Shown here in pieces: positions 9,102 to 17,490 of a stretch of 56,271 bases of DNA; position 1 is the first letter of the stretch, and each line of letters opens with the position of its first letter. Both the position numbers and the translations under genes were made by a program. Origin of the DNA: Rhizomonospora bruguierae (GTDB taxonomy: Bacteria > Actinomycetota > Actinomycetes > Mycobacteriales > Micromonosporaceae); assembly GCF_018397995.1 (NCBI RefSeq), contig NZ_BBQH01000022.1:1-56271 (forward strand). The letters are read 5' to 3'. Under the pieces are notes generated by a model that saw only the letters and a program-made list of their open reading frames with translations, made no database searches and was not told the DNA's origin.

Positions 9102-9563
9102 ATGCCACAACTAGAACGGGAGGGACGATGGTACCGCATAGGCGTCGGAATGTGGTCGTGGCTCGCTGTCGGAATCCTCGCAGCGGTTGGCGTCTTCGCT
9201 AGCCCATCTGCATCCTTCGCCGACACTATCGCTGTGAGTGGCACGACTTCCAGCACCAGTTGGTACAACTACACCACTGTCCGTTATACCACTGGTTCGA
9301 CGGTATACTTCACTGCGGCGAGGAACGGGATGCTCAGGTACGCGAGCTATGGCGAGGAACTCAACATGCGGCTGCTCAATCAGAATGGGACCGTTCTGAG
9401 TGGCAGCGCCCATTGGATCTACGACACCCTCGATAGGGTCTACGACGAGGGGCGGAAAACCCTGATCAGCAACATCTCCACCAACTACCCGTTCCGCATC
9501 AGCGTTTGCTGCTATTACGGGTATACGGGCGACCAGAGTTGGAACGGTAGTCTCCAGTATTGA
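9102..9563 (+). CDS. Small secreted protein, unknown function
   Basis: 153 aa if started at ATG 9102, 137 aa from ATG 9150. A signal peptide is clear (SWLAVGILAAVGVFASPSASFA, then DTIAV). The mature part of about 113 residues is rich in Tyr, Ser, Thr and Asn and looks like a small all-beta domain (RYTTGSTVYFTAARNG, GDQSWNGSLQY). I do not recognise a family. The best ribosome-binding site in the area (GGGAGGG) serves an ATG at 9128 that is out of frame by one base, so an N-terminal frameshift or sequencing error is possible. A perfect hairpin follows the stop. Codon use is less GC-biased than in core genes, which suggests acquisition. Confidence 0.55.
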   Translation: MPQLEREGRWYRIGVGMWSWLAVGILAAVGVFASPSASFADTIAVSGTTSSTSWYNYTTVRYTTGSTVYFTAARNGMLRYASYGEELNMRLLNQNGTVLSGSAHWIYDTLDRVYDEGRKTLISNISTNYPFRISVCCYYGYTGDQSWNGSLQY

Positions 9564-9577
9564 CGATGACGACAGGT

Positions 9578-9613
9578 GCCATCGATGGACGGGCCAGCGC
9601 GTCCATCGATGGC
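9578..9613 (+). terminator. Perfect 13-bp inverted repeat, likely hairpin terminator
   Basis: GCCATCGATGGAC (9578-9590) and its exact reverse complement GTCCATCGATGGC (9601-9613) flank a 10-nt loop, 15 nt after the stop of the small secreted protein. There is no T-run after the stem, as is often the case for actinobacterial hairpin terminators. Each arm contains the palindrome ATCGAT, so protein binding is an alternative reading. Confidence 0.55.
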
Positions 9614-9660
9614 TAAGGTCGCAGGAGGACGAGAATTGCCCATTTCATAGGCGCTTCACC

Positions 9661-10266
9661 TTGGTCTGCGCGTGGGCGCTCCTGGTGACAGCGGGTTGCT
9701 CTCCCGCTTCCAGCTCCAGCAGTGAGGCTTCGGCCAGAGGCTCGGCGCCGCCGGCTGCTACGGCGCATTCGCCGGCTCAGATGCAGGCCGAATTCACGGC
9801 GGCCGAGCAGGCACTGACTCTGCCGAAGTCTTACACGTGGCCAGTGAAGGCGCCGGAGGCTCCTCCTCAGGTCGACAACAAGGGCGTCATGCGCGACAAC
9901 GTATACGAGCCGGGCTATGGCCAGTCGCTAGCCGAGAACTACTGGTTCTGTGCCTGGCTGTCGGAGTGGGTCAAGAACCGCACGAGCGATGCGACGGCGG
10001 CCGAGGCGGCGATCGCCCAGGCGCAGACCGTACGGACAAAGGACATGTTCACTCGCTGGACGGATGACGGCGGACGTCAGTACATCTCGTCTGTTCTTGA
10101 CGCAGCGGCTCTCGGCGATCCCACGGCTGCCTCGTTCCATCAGCGCCGAGAGCGCTATCCAGTCACCCGGCCTGCCTTGGAACGCCGTAGTGTGGGCATT
10201 CCTGGCGGCTGTCACCACAGCGATTGTCGGTGCGGTATTGCCGTCGATTGTTGCTGCTCGTCTTGA
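9661..10266 (+). CDS. Putative lipoprotein, with an out-of-place C-terminus
   Basis: 201 codons from TTG 9661. An N-terminal lipobox (LLVTAGCS) would make it a surface lipoprotein, followed by a Ser/Ala/Pro linker and a domain of about 110 residues (AENYWFCAWLSEWVKNRTSD) similar in style to small uncharacterised actinobacterial lipoproteins. The frame stays open upstream (HRRFTLVCAW), giving a better basic n-region. The strong GGAGG site there serves a TTG at 9636 that is one base out of frame. After about codon 158 the protein turns into a Cys/Arg-rich tail that looks non-coding, while another frame becomes protein-like. The gene is probably truncated or chimeric. Confidence 0.45.
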   Translation: MVCAWALLVTAGCSPASSSSSEASARGSAPPAATAHSPAQMQAEFTAAEQALTLPKSYTWPVKAPEAPPQVDNKGVMRDNVYEPGYGQSLAENYWFCAWLSEWVKNRTSDATAAEAAIAQAQTVRTKDMFTRWTDDGGRQYISSVLDAAALGDPTAASFHQRRERYPVTRPALERRSVGIPGGCHHSDCRCGIAVDCCCSS

Positions 10267-10291
10267 TGTCGCAGGTGCGCTGCGCGACTAG
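10136..10291 (+). pseudogene. C-terminal remnant of an FtsX/MacB-type ABC transporter permease
   Basis: In the frame one base off the lipoprotein ORF, the stretch before the TAG at 10289-10291 reads as one transmembrane helix (AVVWAFLAAVTTAIVGAVLP) followed by SIVAARLDVAGALRD. This helix plus an ARLDxxxALR ending is the standard C-terminus of FtsX-like permeases (MacB/LolCE type). No upstream permease domain is present, so this is a fragment joined to the lipoprotein gene around 10130-10140. Confidence 0.4.
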
Positions 10292-10444
10292 CTGCCCGAG
10301 GAATCGCGCGAGCGTGTTCGCGACTCGTTTGCGTGGTTTGGAGGCGTTGGTCCCGCTGAGACTCAGGTCGGCGGCCACATCGCGCAGCGTCTCGCCGCCG
10401 AGGTAGGTACGGACGCGACGCCGGATCGGCGAGAAGACCTCGTC
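10274..10444 (-). pseudogene. Possible helix-turn-helix gene remnant
   Basis: Downstream of an in-frame TAG (10445-10447) the minus strand reads RRRVRTYLGGETLRDVAADL, then SLSGTNASKPRKRVANTLAR and FLGQLV. The pattern looks like a DNA-binding helix-turn-helix with a following basic helix. There is no start codon at a sensible place and no recognised family. It may be the tail of a regulator gene broken during assembly of this pocket. Confidence 0.2.
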
Positions 10445-10555
10445 CTACCGGAGCTTCATCCCTACCCCGCCACCCGACCTCCCCCAATCGGGGGCGTGCG
10501 GCGGCCTGCCCGGCCGCCCGCCGCGATCCCGCCCGGGCGCCGGGCGTAGGGTCTG

Positions 10556-11629
10556 GTGAACGTGAGCAAGCTGTTCTCTCCGCTGCCGCTGCGCGGCATC
10601 ACGTTGCGCAACCGGATCGCCGTCTCTCCGATGTGCCAGTACAGCGCCGAGGACGGGCGGCCCAACCAATGGCACCTGGTCCACCTCGGCTCCCGGGCGG
10701 TCGGCGGGGCCGGCCTGGTGGTCGCCGAGGCCACGGCGGTGGTGCCGGAGGGGCGGATCAGCCCGCAGGACACCGGAATCTGGTCCGCCGCACACGTGGA
10801 CGCGTGGCGGCCGATCACCGGGTTCGTCGCCGCCCAGGGCGCGGTGCCGGCGCTGCAACTGGCGCACGCCGGGTTCAAGGCGTCCACCTACCGGCCGTGG
10901 GCACCCGGGCGCGGCGGCGTCCCCGACACCGAGGGCGGCTGGACCCCGGTCGGCCCGACCAATCAGCCGTTCACCCCCGAGTACCGCACCCCTCGGGCGC
11001 TGGACGCCGCCGGGATCGCCCGTGTCGTGGAGGCGTTCGCCGCCGGCGCGGCCCGGGCCCTCGACGCGGGCTTCGCCGCCGTGGAGATCCACGCCGCGCA
11101 CGGGTACCTGCTGCACGAGTTCCTCTCGCCGCTGACCAACCGGCGTGGCGACGGGTACGGGGGCGACCGGGCCGGCCGGATGCGGCTGACCCTCGAGGTG
11201 GCCCGCGCGGTGCGTGCCGCGGTCGGTGAGTCGGTGCCGGTGCTGACCCGGGTCTCCGCCACCGACTGGACCGAGGGCGGCTGGACCGCCGAGGACAGCG
11301 TGGTGCTCGCCGGCGAGTTGGCCGCCCTGGGGGTGGACCTGATCGACGCCTCGTCCGGCGGTGCGGTGCCCCGGGCGGCGATCCCGGTCGGCCCCGGCTA
11401 CCAGGTGCCGCTCGCCGAGCGGATCCGCCGCGAGGCGGACGTGCCGACCGGGGCGGTGGGGATCATCACCGCGCCCCGCCAGGCGGAGGAGATCATCGTC
11501 GCCGGCCGGGCGGACCTGGTCCTGCTCGCCCGGGAGATGCTCCGCGACCCGTACTGGCCGCTGCACGCCGCCGCCGAACTCAACGCGGACGTGCGGTGGC
11601 CGTCGCAGTACCTGCGAGCGGTCGACTAA
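10556..11629 (+). CDS. NADH:flavin oxidoreductase, old yellow enzyme (YqjM-like)
   Basis: 357 aa from GTG 10556; GTG 10562 is also possible. It is an FMN-dependent TIM-barrel ene-reductase that reduces activated C=C bonds with NAD(P)H. Cys27 in SPMCQYS is the YqjM-type active-site thiol that tunes FMN. The substrate-binding pair His179/His182 lies in EIHAAHGYLLHEFL, and the barrel ends with GIITAPRQAEEII and ADLVLLAREMLRDPYW. It belongs to the thermophilic-like OYE class by these residues. It is a single gene, convergent with the DUF456 gene, and marks the return to normal GC-rich core sequence after the accessory pocket. Confidence 0.9.
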   Translation: MNVSKLFSPLPLRGITLRNRIAVSPMCQYSAEDGRPNQWHLVHLGSRAVGGAGLVVAEATAVVPEGRISPQDTGIWSAAHVDAWRPITGFVAAQGAVPALQLAHAGFKASTYRPWAPGRGGVPDTEGGWTPVGPTNQPFTPEYRTPRALDAAGIARVVEAFAAGAARALDAGFAAVEIHAAHGYLLHEFLSPLTNRRGDGYGGDRAGRMRLTLEVARAVRAAVGESVPVLTRVSATDWTEGGWTAEDSVVLAGELAALGVDLIDASSGGAVPRAAIPVGPGYQVPLAERIRREADVPTGAVGIITAPRQAEEIIVAGRADLVLLAREMLRDPYWPLHAAAELNADVRWPSQYLRAVD

Positions 11630-11673
11630 TCCCACGCGGGCGCTCGGGGCGGGGGCAGCGGCGGGGTGGTGGG

Positions 11674-12183
11674 TCAGGTGACGGCCAGGCCGATCAGCCA
11701 GGTGACGCCGATCGAGAAGCCGGCGGCGAGTTCGATGAGCATCGACAGGCCGGCCGCCTTCAGCGCGTGCTTCGTTGACGGCCACGCCTGCCGCGAGTCC
11801 GCCAGGCGCAGCCGTTCGGCCAGGTAGACGCCGAGCACGAAGCCCAGCACCAGCCCCACCACGGGCACCACGAAGAAGCCCACCAGGCCCAGCAGCCCGC
11901 CGGCCAGCAGCGACCGGTTCGGCACCCCGCTGCGCTTGAGGTTGCGCCCCGGCCAGACGTACTTGACGACCGTGCCGAGCACGGCGATCGCGGTCGCCAC
12001 CCCGAAGATCAGCCACTTCGCCCAGCCGCCGTCCGCGAAGATCGCCCAGAGCAGCACGCCGGCCCAGCACAGCGCCAGACCCGGCAGCACGGGCACCACC
12101 ACGCCGAAGATCCCGACCAGGATCGCCAGGCCGGCCAGCAGCGTGATCAGCCCATTGGTGTCCGAGAGGTTCACGGGATCCAC
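11674..12183 (-). CDS. DUF456 family membrane protein
   Basis: 169 aa from GTG 12183 (GTG 12174 is an alternative). Five or so hydrophobic segments are spread over the length, including LITLLAGLAILVGIFGVVVP, LPGLALCWAGVLLWAIF and LGLVGFFVVPVVGLVLGFVL. The GVVVPVLPG and GLxxGPxxG-like turns are typical of DUF456, a small integral membrane family of unknown function. It lies 86 nt downstream of the BON-methyltransferase gene on the same strand. Confidence 0.8.
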   Translation of the reverse strand: MDPVNLSDTNGLITLLAGLAILVGIFGVVVPVLPGLALCWAGVLLWAIFADGGWAKWLIFGVATAIAVLGTVVKYVWPGRNLKRSGVPNRSLLAGGLLGLVGFFVVPVVGLVLGFVLGVYLAERLRLADSRQAWPSTKHALKAAGLSMLIELAAGFSIGVTWLIGLAVT

Positions 12184-12269
12184 TGTGCCGCATCCGGGCA
12201 CGGCCCGCCGGGCGCGTCGCGGCCGTCCGTGCGGTCGCTCAGCGGTCAGTCGCGCGGTCGGCTCCGCGG

Positions 12270-12980
12270 TCAGTCGAAGAACCGGGCGAGGTGGGCCTCG
12301 TCCGGGCCGGGGTCGTCGGGGCCGATCGCCATCAGGTCCCCGAAGATCGTGGCCGCGTCGCAGCCGGCGTGCAGCGGGTACCAGCGCGGCGCGTCCGGGC
12401 GCTGGCAGATCCCCTTGATCGTCTGCACGTCCAGCAGCCGCACGTGGGTCGGGTCGGCCACCGCGTTGACGTACCGCCACCACGGGCTGACCACGTGCAG
12501 CACGCCACCCGGGCGCAGCACGCGGTGGCACTCGTCGACCAGCGCCAGGAAGTCGATCAGGTGCTCCAGGACGTGCACGGCGAACACCGCGTCCACCGAG
12601 CGGCTGGCCATCGGCAGACCCAGCGAGAGGTTCGCCCGCACGTCCACCGCCTCGCAGGCCCGCATGTCCAGCCCGATGGCCTCCGGGTACTGCTTGGTCT
12701 GGCCGCAGCCCACATCCAGCAGGACCGGCGCCCGGCCACCCACGTGCACCCGCGACCAGACCGCGAACACCCCGTCCAGCCGGCCCACCAGGTCGCGGAC
12801 CAGGCGCAGCTCACCGGGGTCAGCGACGGCGCCGGTCAGGTGTGCCACGCCGCCGTCGAACCGGGCGTCCACCGCCAGCGGGCGCAGGCGGTCGTCGTGC
12901 TTCTTCGCGTCCGCGAACGCCGCGCCGAGGTGCCGGTCGATCCGGCCCAGCCGCTGCTGTGAGGGTGCCTCGACAAACAT
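12270..12980 (-). CDS. BON-domain/SAM-dependent methyltransferase fusion
   Basis: 236 aa. Residues about 30-80 (DARFDGGVAHLTGAVADPGE, then LRLVRDLVGRLDGVFAV) read as a BON domain, an alpha/beta module usually found in secreted or envelope proteins such as OsmY. The remainder is a class I methyltransferase: motif I LLDVGCGQ (87-94), acidic residue in GLDMR, a post-motif VHVLEHL (135-141) and VLRPGGVLHVVSP. The methyltransferase part belongs to the methyltransferase-11 type. There is no signal peptide, so the BON domain would be cytosolic. Substrate unknown. The GH65 gene is upstream on the same strand but separated by a terminator hairpin. Confidence 0.75.
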   Translation of the reverse strand: MFVEAPSQQRLGRIDRHLGAAFADAKKHDDRLRPLAVDARFDGGVAHLTGAVADPGELRLVRDLVGRLDGVFAVWSRVHVGGRAPVLLDVGCGQTKQYPEAIGLDMRACEAVDVRANLSLGLPMASRSVDAVFAVHVLEHLIDFLALVDECHRVLRPGGVLHVVSPWWRYVNAVADPTHVRLLDVQTIKGICQRPDAPRWYPLHAGCDAATIFGDLMAIGPDDPGPDEAHLARFFD

Positions 12981-13037
12981 GGGCCGTGGCTACCCGCGGC
13001 GGGCGCCGCCTAACCGGTGGCGACCGCCCGGACGACG

Positions 13038-13063
13038 AAGGGGGCCCCTCCCGGGACCCCCTT
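13038..13063 (-). terminator. Hairpin terminator downstream of the GH65 gene
   Basis: AAGGGGG (13038-13044) pairs with CCCCCTT (13057-13063) around a 12-nt GC-rich loop that can itself pair. It begins 4 nt after the GH65 stop codon on the minus strand and lies before the next minus-strand gene, so it should end the pgmB-GH65 transcript. Confidence 0.6.
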
Positions 13064-13067
13064 GCGG

Positions 13068-15434
13068 TCAGCCTTCCTCGTCCGTCTTGCGGCGGATCGG
13101 CGATCGACCCGGCGGCTGGTGTGGCGCCGGACCGGCCGGGCTCAGCCGCGGGATCTCCAGCGTCACCGACTGGTCCCCGTTCAGCTTCACCGGCTGGCCG
13201 TGGTGCCTCAGCTCGACCGTCTGCTCGCCGTTGCGGATCGAGTAGGTGGCGTGCTCCGGCCGCACGTCCACGTGCAGCCGCATCCCCCGCCACAGCAGCG
13301 AGAACTCCAGCCGGTTCAGCCGGCTGGGCAGCCGCGGCGCGAACGACAACTCGCCGTTGTGGTCCCGCATCCCGCCGATCCCGGCGACCAGCGAGATCCA
13401 GGCGCCGGCCAGCGACGCCAGGTGGATGCCGTCCCGGGTGTTCTTCTTCAGGTTGTGCAGGTCCATCAGGGCGGCCTCGCCCAGGTAGTCGTGGGCCAGT
13501 TCGAGCTGGCCCACCTCGGCGGCGATCACCGCCTGGGTGCACGCCGACAGCGACGAATCCCGGACCGTACGCGGCTCGTAGTACGCGAAGTTGCGCGCCT
13601 TCTGCTCCGGCGTGAACGCGTCGCCCCGCCAGTGCATCGCCAGGACCAGGTCCGGCTGCTTCACCACCTGCTTGCGGTACAGGTCGAAGTACGGGTAGTG
13701 CAGCAGCAGCGGGTACTTGTCCGTCGGCGTGTCCTCGAAGTTCCACTCCTGGAGCCGGGTGAACCCCTCGGACTGCTGGTGCACGCCCAGCTCCGGGTCG
13801 TACGGGATGTGCATGGCCGCCGCGGCGTCCCGCCAGGTGGCCGCCTCCTCCTCGTCGACGCCGAGCTTGTGCGCCACGTCCGGGTGGCGGGCGACCGCGT
13901 CGGCGGCGGCGTTGAGGTTCCGCTGCGCCATCAGGTTCGTGTACACGTTGTCCCGGATCACCGAGGTGTACTCGTCCGGGCCGGTCACGCCGTCGACGTG
14001 GAACGCGCCGTGCCGGTCGTGGTGGCCCAGCGAGCGCCACAGCCGCGCCGTCTGCACCAGCAGTTCCAGGCCGAACTCGCGTTCGAACCCCTCGTCGCCG
14101 GTGGCGTTGATGTAGCGCAGCACCGCGTCGGCGATGTCGGCGCCGATGTGGAACGCCGCCGTGCCGGCCGGCCAGTACCCCGAGCACTCCTGGCCGCGGA
14201 TGGTGCGCCAGGGGAAGGCGGCGCCGCCGAGGCCGAGCTGGCTGGCCCGCTCGACGGCCAGGTCGAGGGTGGCGTGCCGCCAGCGCAGCGCCTGCGCGGC
14301 GGCGGCCGGCTCGGTGTAGGTCAGCACCGGCAGCACGAACGACTCGGTGTCCCAGAACACGTGGCCGTCGTAGCCGGGGCCGGTGAGCCCCTTGGCCGGG
14401 ATCGGGCGCTGCTCCGCCCGGGCGCCGGCCTGGAGCACGTGGAACAGGCCGAACCGGACCGCCTGCTGCACCTCCGAGTCGCCCTCGACCCGCACGTCCG
14501 CGCCGTCCCAGAAGGTGTCCAGGAACCGGCGCTGCGCGGTGCACAGCCCCTCCCACTCGGCGAACTTGGCGCTCGCCAGGGCGGCGCTGACCTGGTCCCG
14601 CAGGGCCGGCAGCGAGCGGCGGCTGGACCACCCGTACGCCAGCAGCTTCACCACCCGCAGCTTCTCGCCCGGCTGGAGCACGCAGGCCACGGTGGTGCGC
14701 ACCCAGTCCGGGAACGCCTCCGTGCTGATCGCGGTCTTCTTCGGGCCGTCGACGATGTGGTCCATCGCCGCGGCCATTCTGAGCCGGCTCGCCTTGGTCT
14801 GGTGGATCAGCAGCCCGGACGAGCCGTTGGCCAGGTGCTCCTCGGCCTGTAGCGGCGCCTCCAGCACGGCCGCCACCCGCGGGTCCTTGGACTGCGCCGG
14901 CAGCTGCTCGTTGGCCACGAGTTCCGACTGCACGATCAGCCGCGCGGTGTCGTCCAGCGGCTCCACCTCGTAGCAGATCGCCGCGATGGAGCGTTGGGTG
15001 AACGACACCAGCCGGGTGGAGCGCACCCGCACGCCCTTGCCGGCCGGCGACACCCACTCCACGGTGCGTTCCAGCACGCCGGCGCGCAGGTCCAGCACCC
15101 GCTCGTGGGAGAGCAGCTCGCCGTACCGCACGTCGAACGGCTCGTCGTCGACCATCAGCCGGATCAGCTTGCCGTTGGTCACGTTGACGACCGTCTGCCC
15201 GGATTCCGGATACCCGTAGCCCGCCTCGGCGTAGGGCAGCGGGCGCAGCTCGTAGAAGGAGTTCAGGTAGCTGCCGGGAAGCCCGTGCGGCTCGCCCTCG
15301 TCCAGGTTGCCGCGCAGGCCGATGTGCCCGTTCGACAGCGCGAACACCGACTCAGACTGGGCCAGCACGTCCAGGTCCAGGCGGGTCTCCCGCACCGTCC
15401 ACGGCTCGACCGGGTAGGCCCGCTCGCGAATCAC
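13068..15434 (-). CDS. Glycoside hydrolase family 65 disaccharide phosphorylase
   Basis: 788 aa. GH65 enzymes phosphorolyse alpha-linked glucosides (maltose, trehalose, kojibiose, nigerose) to beta-glucose 1-phosphate plus glucose. The N-terminal beta-sandwich contains [15 protein letters not shown]; the (alpha/alpha)6 barrel carries [15 protein letters not shown] and the catalytic acid Glu488 in VTGPDEYT, followed by [13 protein letters not shown]. The C-terminal beta-domain holds [17 protein letters not shown]. The start overlaps the stop of the upstream beta-phosphoglucomutase gene by 4 nt (ATGA), so product transfer to glycolysis is built into the operon. The exact disaccharide cannot be decided from sequence alone. 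Confidence 0.9.
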   Translation of the reverse strand: MIRERAYPVEPWTVRETRLDLDVLAQSESVFALSNGHIGLRGNLDEGEPHGLPGSYLNSFYELRPLPYAEAGYGYPESGQTVVNVTNGKLIRLMVDDEPFDVRYGELLSHERVLDLRAGVLERTVEWVSPAGKGVRVRSTRLVSFTQRSIAAICYEVEPLDDTARLIVQSELVANEQLPAQSKDPRVAAVLEAPLQAEEHLANGSSGLLIHQTKASRLRMAAAMDHIVDGPKKTAISTEAFPDWVRTTVACVLQPGEKLRVVKLLAYGWSSRRSLPALRDQVSAALASAKFAEWEGLCTAQRRFLDTFWDGADVRVEGDSEVQQAVRFGLFHVLQAGARAEQRPIPAKGLTGPGYDGHVFWDTESFVLPVLTYTEPAAAAQALRWRHATLDLAVERASQLGLGGAAFPWRTIRGQECSGYWPAGTAAFHIGADIADAVLRYINATGDEGFEREFGLELLVQTARLWRSLGHHDRHGAFHVDGVTGPDEYTSVIRDNVYTNLMAQRNLNAAADAVARHPDVAHKLGVDEEEAATWRDAAAAMHIPYDPELGVHQQSEGFTRLQEWNFEDTPTDKYPLLLHYPYFDLYRKQVVKQPDLVLAMHWRGDAFTPEQKARNFAYYEPRTVRDSSLSACTQAVIAAEVGQLELAHDYLGEAALMDLHNLKKNTRDGIHLASLAGAWISLVAGIGGMRDHNGELSFAPRLPSRLNRLEFSLLWRGMRLHVDVRPEHATYSIRNGEQTVELRHHGQPVKLNGDQSVTLEIPRLSPAGPAPHQPPGRSPIRRKTDEEG

Positions 15435-16180
15435 TCTCGCACCCCGTCCAACAATTCCGATAAGTCGTTTACAACAATGTCGGCGCCGTGCCTCTTCAGC
15501 TCCTCGGCCTGGCCCACCCGGTCCACGCCGATCACGTAGCCGAAGTTGCCGGCCCGGCCGGCGGCGACCCCCGACTGGGCGTCCTCGAAGACGGCCGCCT
15601 GCTCGGGTCGCACCCCGAGCCGCCGGGCGCCCTCCAGGAACGTGTCGGGCGCCGGCTTGCCCGGTAATTTCAGCTCGCGGGCGACGATCCCGTCCACCCG
15701 CGTGGTGATCAACTGGTCCAGGCCGGTCACCCGCAGCACGTCCGGGGTGTTGGCGCTGGCCGAGACGACCGCGCAGGACAGGCCGGCGGCGGTCGCCGCA
15801 CGAAGATACGCGACCGATCCGTCGAACACCTGCACCCCCTCCTCGCGGATCCGGCGCACCACGATCACGTTCTTGCGGTTGCCCAGGCCGTTGACGGTGT
15901 CCGCCTCGGGCGGGTCGTCCGGCGACCCCTCGGGCAGGGTGATCCCCCGGGACGCGAGGAAGGTGCGCACCCCGTCGGCCCGGGCCCGGCCGTCCACGTA
16001 ATCGTGGTAATCACGGACGGGGTCGAAGGGGCGGAATGGTTCGTTGGTGTCTTCGGACCGCTTGCGCAGGTACGCATCGAACGTTTCCGTCCACGCTGCG
16101 TTGTGCACAATTGCGGTCTGCGTGAGCACGCCGTCCATGTCGAACAGGCAGGCGGTCACGCCGGGAGGCAGACCGAGCAT
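15431..16180 (-). CDS. Beta-phosphoglucomutase family hydrolase (HAD superfamily)
   Basis: 249 aa. HAD motif I FDMDGVLT supplies the nucleophile Asp14 and acid/base Asp16; motif II is CAVVSASAN, motif III KPAPDTF with its Lys, and motif [14 protein letters not shown]. The long cap between motifs I and II matches beta-phosphoglucomutases, which convert beta-glucose 1-phosphate to glucose 6-phosphate. Coupling to the GH65 phosphorylase gene (4-nt overlap) supports that role. A TAGATT hexamer 6 nt before the ATG and the absence of a Shine-Dalgarno site suggest a leaderless transcript. Confidence 0.87.
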   Translation of the reverse strand: MLGLPPGVTACLFDMDGVLTQTAIVHNAAWTETFDAYLRKRSEDTNEPFRPFDPVRDYHDYVDGRARADGVRTFLASRGITLPEGSPDDPPEADTVNGLGNRKNVIVVRRIREEGVQVFDGSVAYLRAATAAGLSCAVVSASANTPDVLRVTGLDQLITTRVDGIVARELKLPGKPAPDTFLEGARRLGVRPEQAAVFEDAQSGVAAGRAGNFGYVIGVDRVGQAEELKRHGADIVVNDLSELLDGVRE

Positions 16181-16186
16181 GAGTGC

Positions 16187-16192
16187 AATCTA
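16187..16192 (-). promoter_or_regulatory. Candidate leaderless -10 of the pgmB-GH65 operon
   Basis: On the minus strand TAGATT is followed by GCACTC and then the ATG, a 6-nt gap that places transcription start at or next to the initiation codon. No convincing -35 is seen. Confidence 0.4.
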
Positions 16193-16312
16193 ACCGCACG
16201 GGCCGCCCCGAAAACGCCCCTTAACCAAGCGTGTCTGGTAGGCGTACGACTGCCTTCGGTAATGTGAGCAGGCCCGGCCGGGTCCCACCTCCGGAGGGTC
16301 AATTTTTCGCTC

Positions 16313-17473
16313 CTACAGCCGGGCGGCGCGGCACGCCGCCTCGAACGCGGCGGTGCAGATCTGCTCCCGCGAGTAGAAGGCGTCGGCGAGCAGGGTGGCC
16401 CGGATCGTCTGCTGGGTGACCACCACGGGCGCCAGCAGCACCGAGGGGACCTCCCCGGTCGAGTTCCGGCGCGGCACGGTCGGCTGGTCGGTGTACGGGC
16501 GGCGGGTGGCCGCGGCCACCGCCATCCGGGCCGCCGCCTCCGCCTCCGGGCGGATCGCCTTGTAGACCGTCATGTACTGGGCGCCGGTGAGCAGTCGCTG
16601 CACCGCCGAGAGTTCGGCGTCCTGCCCGGTGACCGGCGGCATGGGCTGGATCTTGGCGGTGGCCAGCGCGGCGATGGCCCCGGCGGCGGTGCTGTCGTTC
16701 GCCGCGTACACCCCGATGATCTTCTTGTCGCCCAGGTCCTTGAGGGCCTGGTCCATCTGCTCGCGGGCCCGCTCCGGCGTCCAGTCCGCCGCGGTGAGCT
16801 CGCGGGCGATCACCGCGTGCCCGCTGAGCGCGGCCCGGGCGCCCGCCCGGTACAGCGCGGCGTTCGGGTCGCTGGCCGGTCCGTTGATCATCACGATCGG
16901 CCCGCGCTTGGTCGCACCCCCGGCGGCGATCGCCTTGAGCAGGAACTGCGCCTGGAGTTCGCCGACCCGCCGGGCGTCGAACCCCACGTGGTAGGTGACC
17001 GGACCGTCGGGCAGCCGGTCGTACGCCACCACCGGCACGTCGTGCGCCTTGGCCGCGGCGGTGATCCGGGCCGCGCGGGTGGCGTGCACCGGGTCCAGGA
17101 TCAGCGCCCGGACGCCCTGGGTGAGCATCGTCTCGGCCTGGGTCTGCTGGCGCGCCGGGTCACCCGCCGCGTTCTGGTAGAAGATCTCGCAGCGCGGGCA
17201 GAGCCGCTGGAGCGTCGACTCGATCGCCGGCCGGTCGGCGCGCTCGTAGCGGGCCTCCCGGGTATCCGGCAGCAACACGCCGATCTTGAAGCCCTGCTGG
17301 GCGGTGAGCTGCGTCGGGTCGGCGCGGGTGACCTCGCAACCCGTTCCGGCCAGGGCGAGGGCCGCCGCGGTGGCGGTGGCCGCCACGGTGGCCACCAGCC
17401 GGGCGAGCGCCGGGCGGGCCGTCAAGGCTGACCTCCCGATGTTGGGTGCCATCGGGTGCCAGAATCCCAGCAT
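16313..17473 (-). CDS. Sugar ABC transporter substrate-binding lipoprotein (type 1 periplasmic-binding fold)
   Basis: 386 aa from ATG 17473; ATG 17452 is an equally good start. A long signal ends in the lipobox LALAGTGC (Cys46), so it is a lipid-anchored surface protein. The mature part resembles xylose/ribose-binding proteins: FKIGVLLPDTREARYERAD, QGVRALILDPVHATRAA, VPVVAYDRLPDG and VYAANDSTAAGAIAAL. No permease or ATPase gene is adjacent, so it is an orphan binding protein: a sensor component, or a partner of a transporter encoded elsewhere. It starts 17 nt after the M28 peptidase gene on the same strand. Confidence 0.83.
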   Translation of the reverse strand: MLGFWHPMAPNIGRSALTARPALARLVATVAATATAAALALAGTGCEVTRADPTQLTAQQGFKIGVLLPDTREARYERADRPAIESTLQRLCPRCEIFYQNAAGDPARQQTQAETMLTQGVRALILDPVHATRAARITAAAKAHDVPVVAYDRLPDGPVTYHVGFDARRVGELQAQFLLKAIAAGGATKRGPIVMINGPASDPNAALYRAGARAALSGHAVIARELTAADWTPERAREQMDQALKDLGDKKIIGVYAANDSTAAGAIAALATAKIQPMPPVTGQDAELSAVQRLLTGAQYMTVYKAIRPEAEAAARMAVAAATRRPYTDQPTVPRRNSTGEVPSVLLAPVVVTQQTIRATLLADAFYSREQICTAAFEAACRAARL

Positions 17474-17490
17474 CGCGCCGGGTTATGCGG

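Noticed and set aside
8381-10555. Integrated element with attachment sites or tRNA target
   Set aside because: I found no tRNA gene, integrase or flanking direct repeat. Only gene fragments and composition suggest foreign origin.
13068-17473. Complete sugar ABC import operon
   Set aside because: Only the binding lipoprotein is present; no permease or ATPase gene is in the area.
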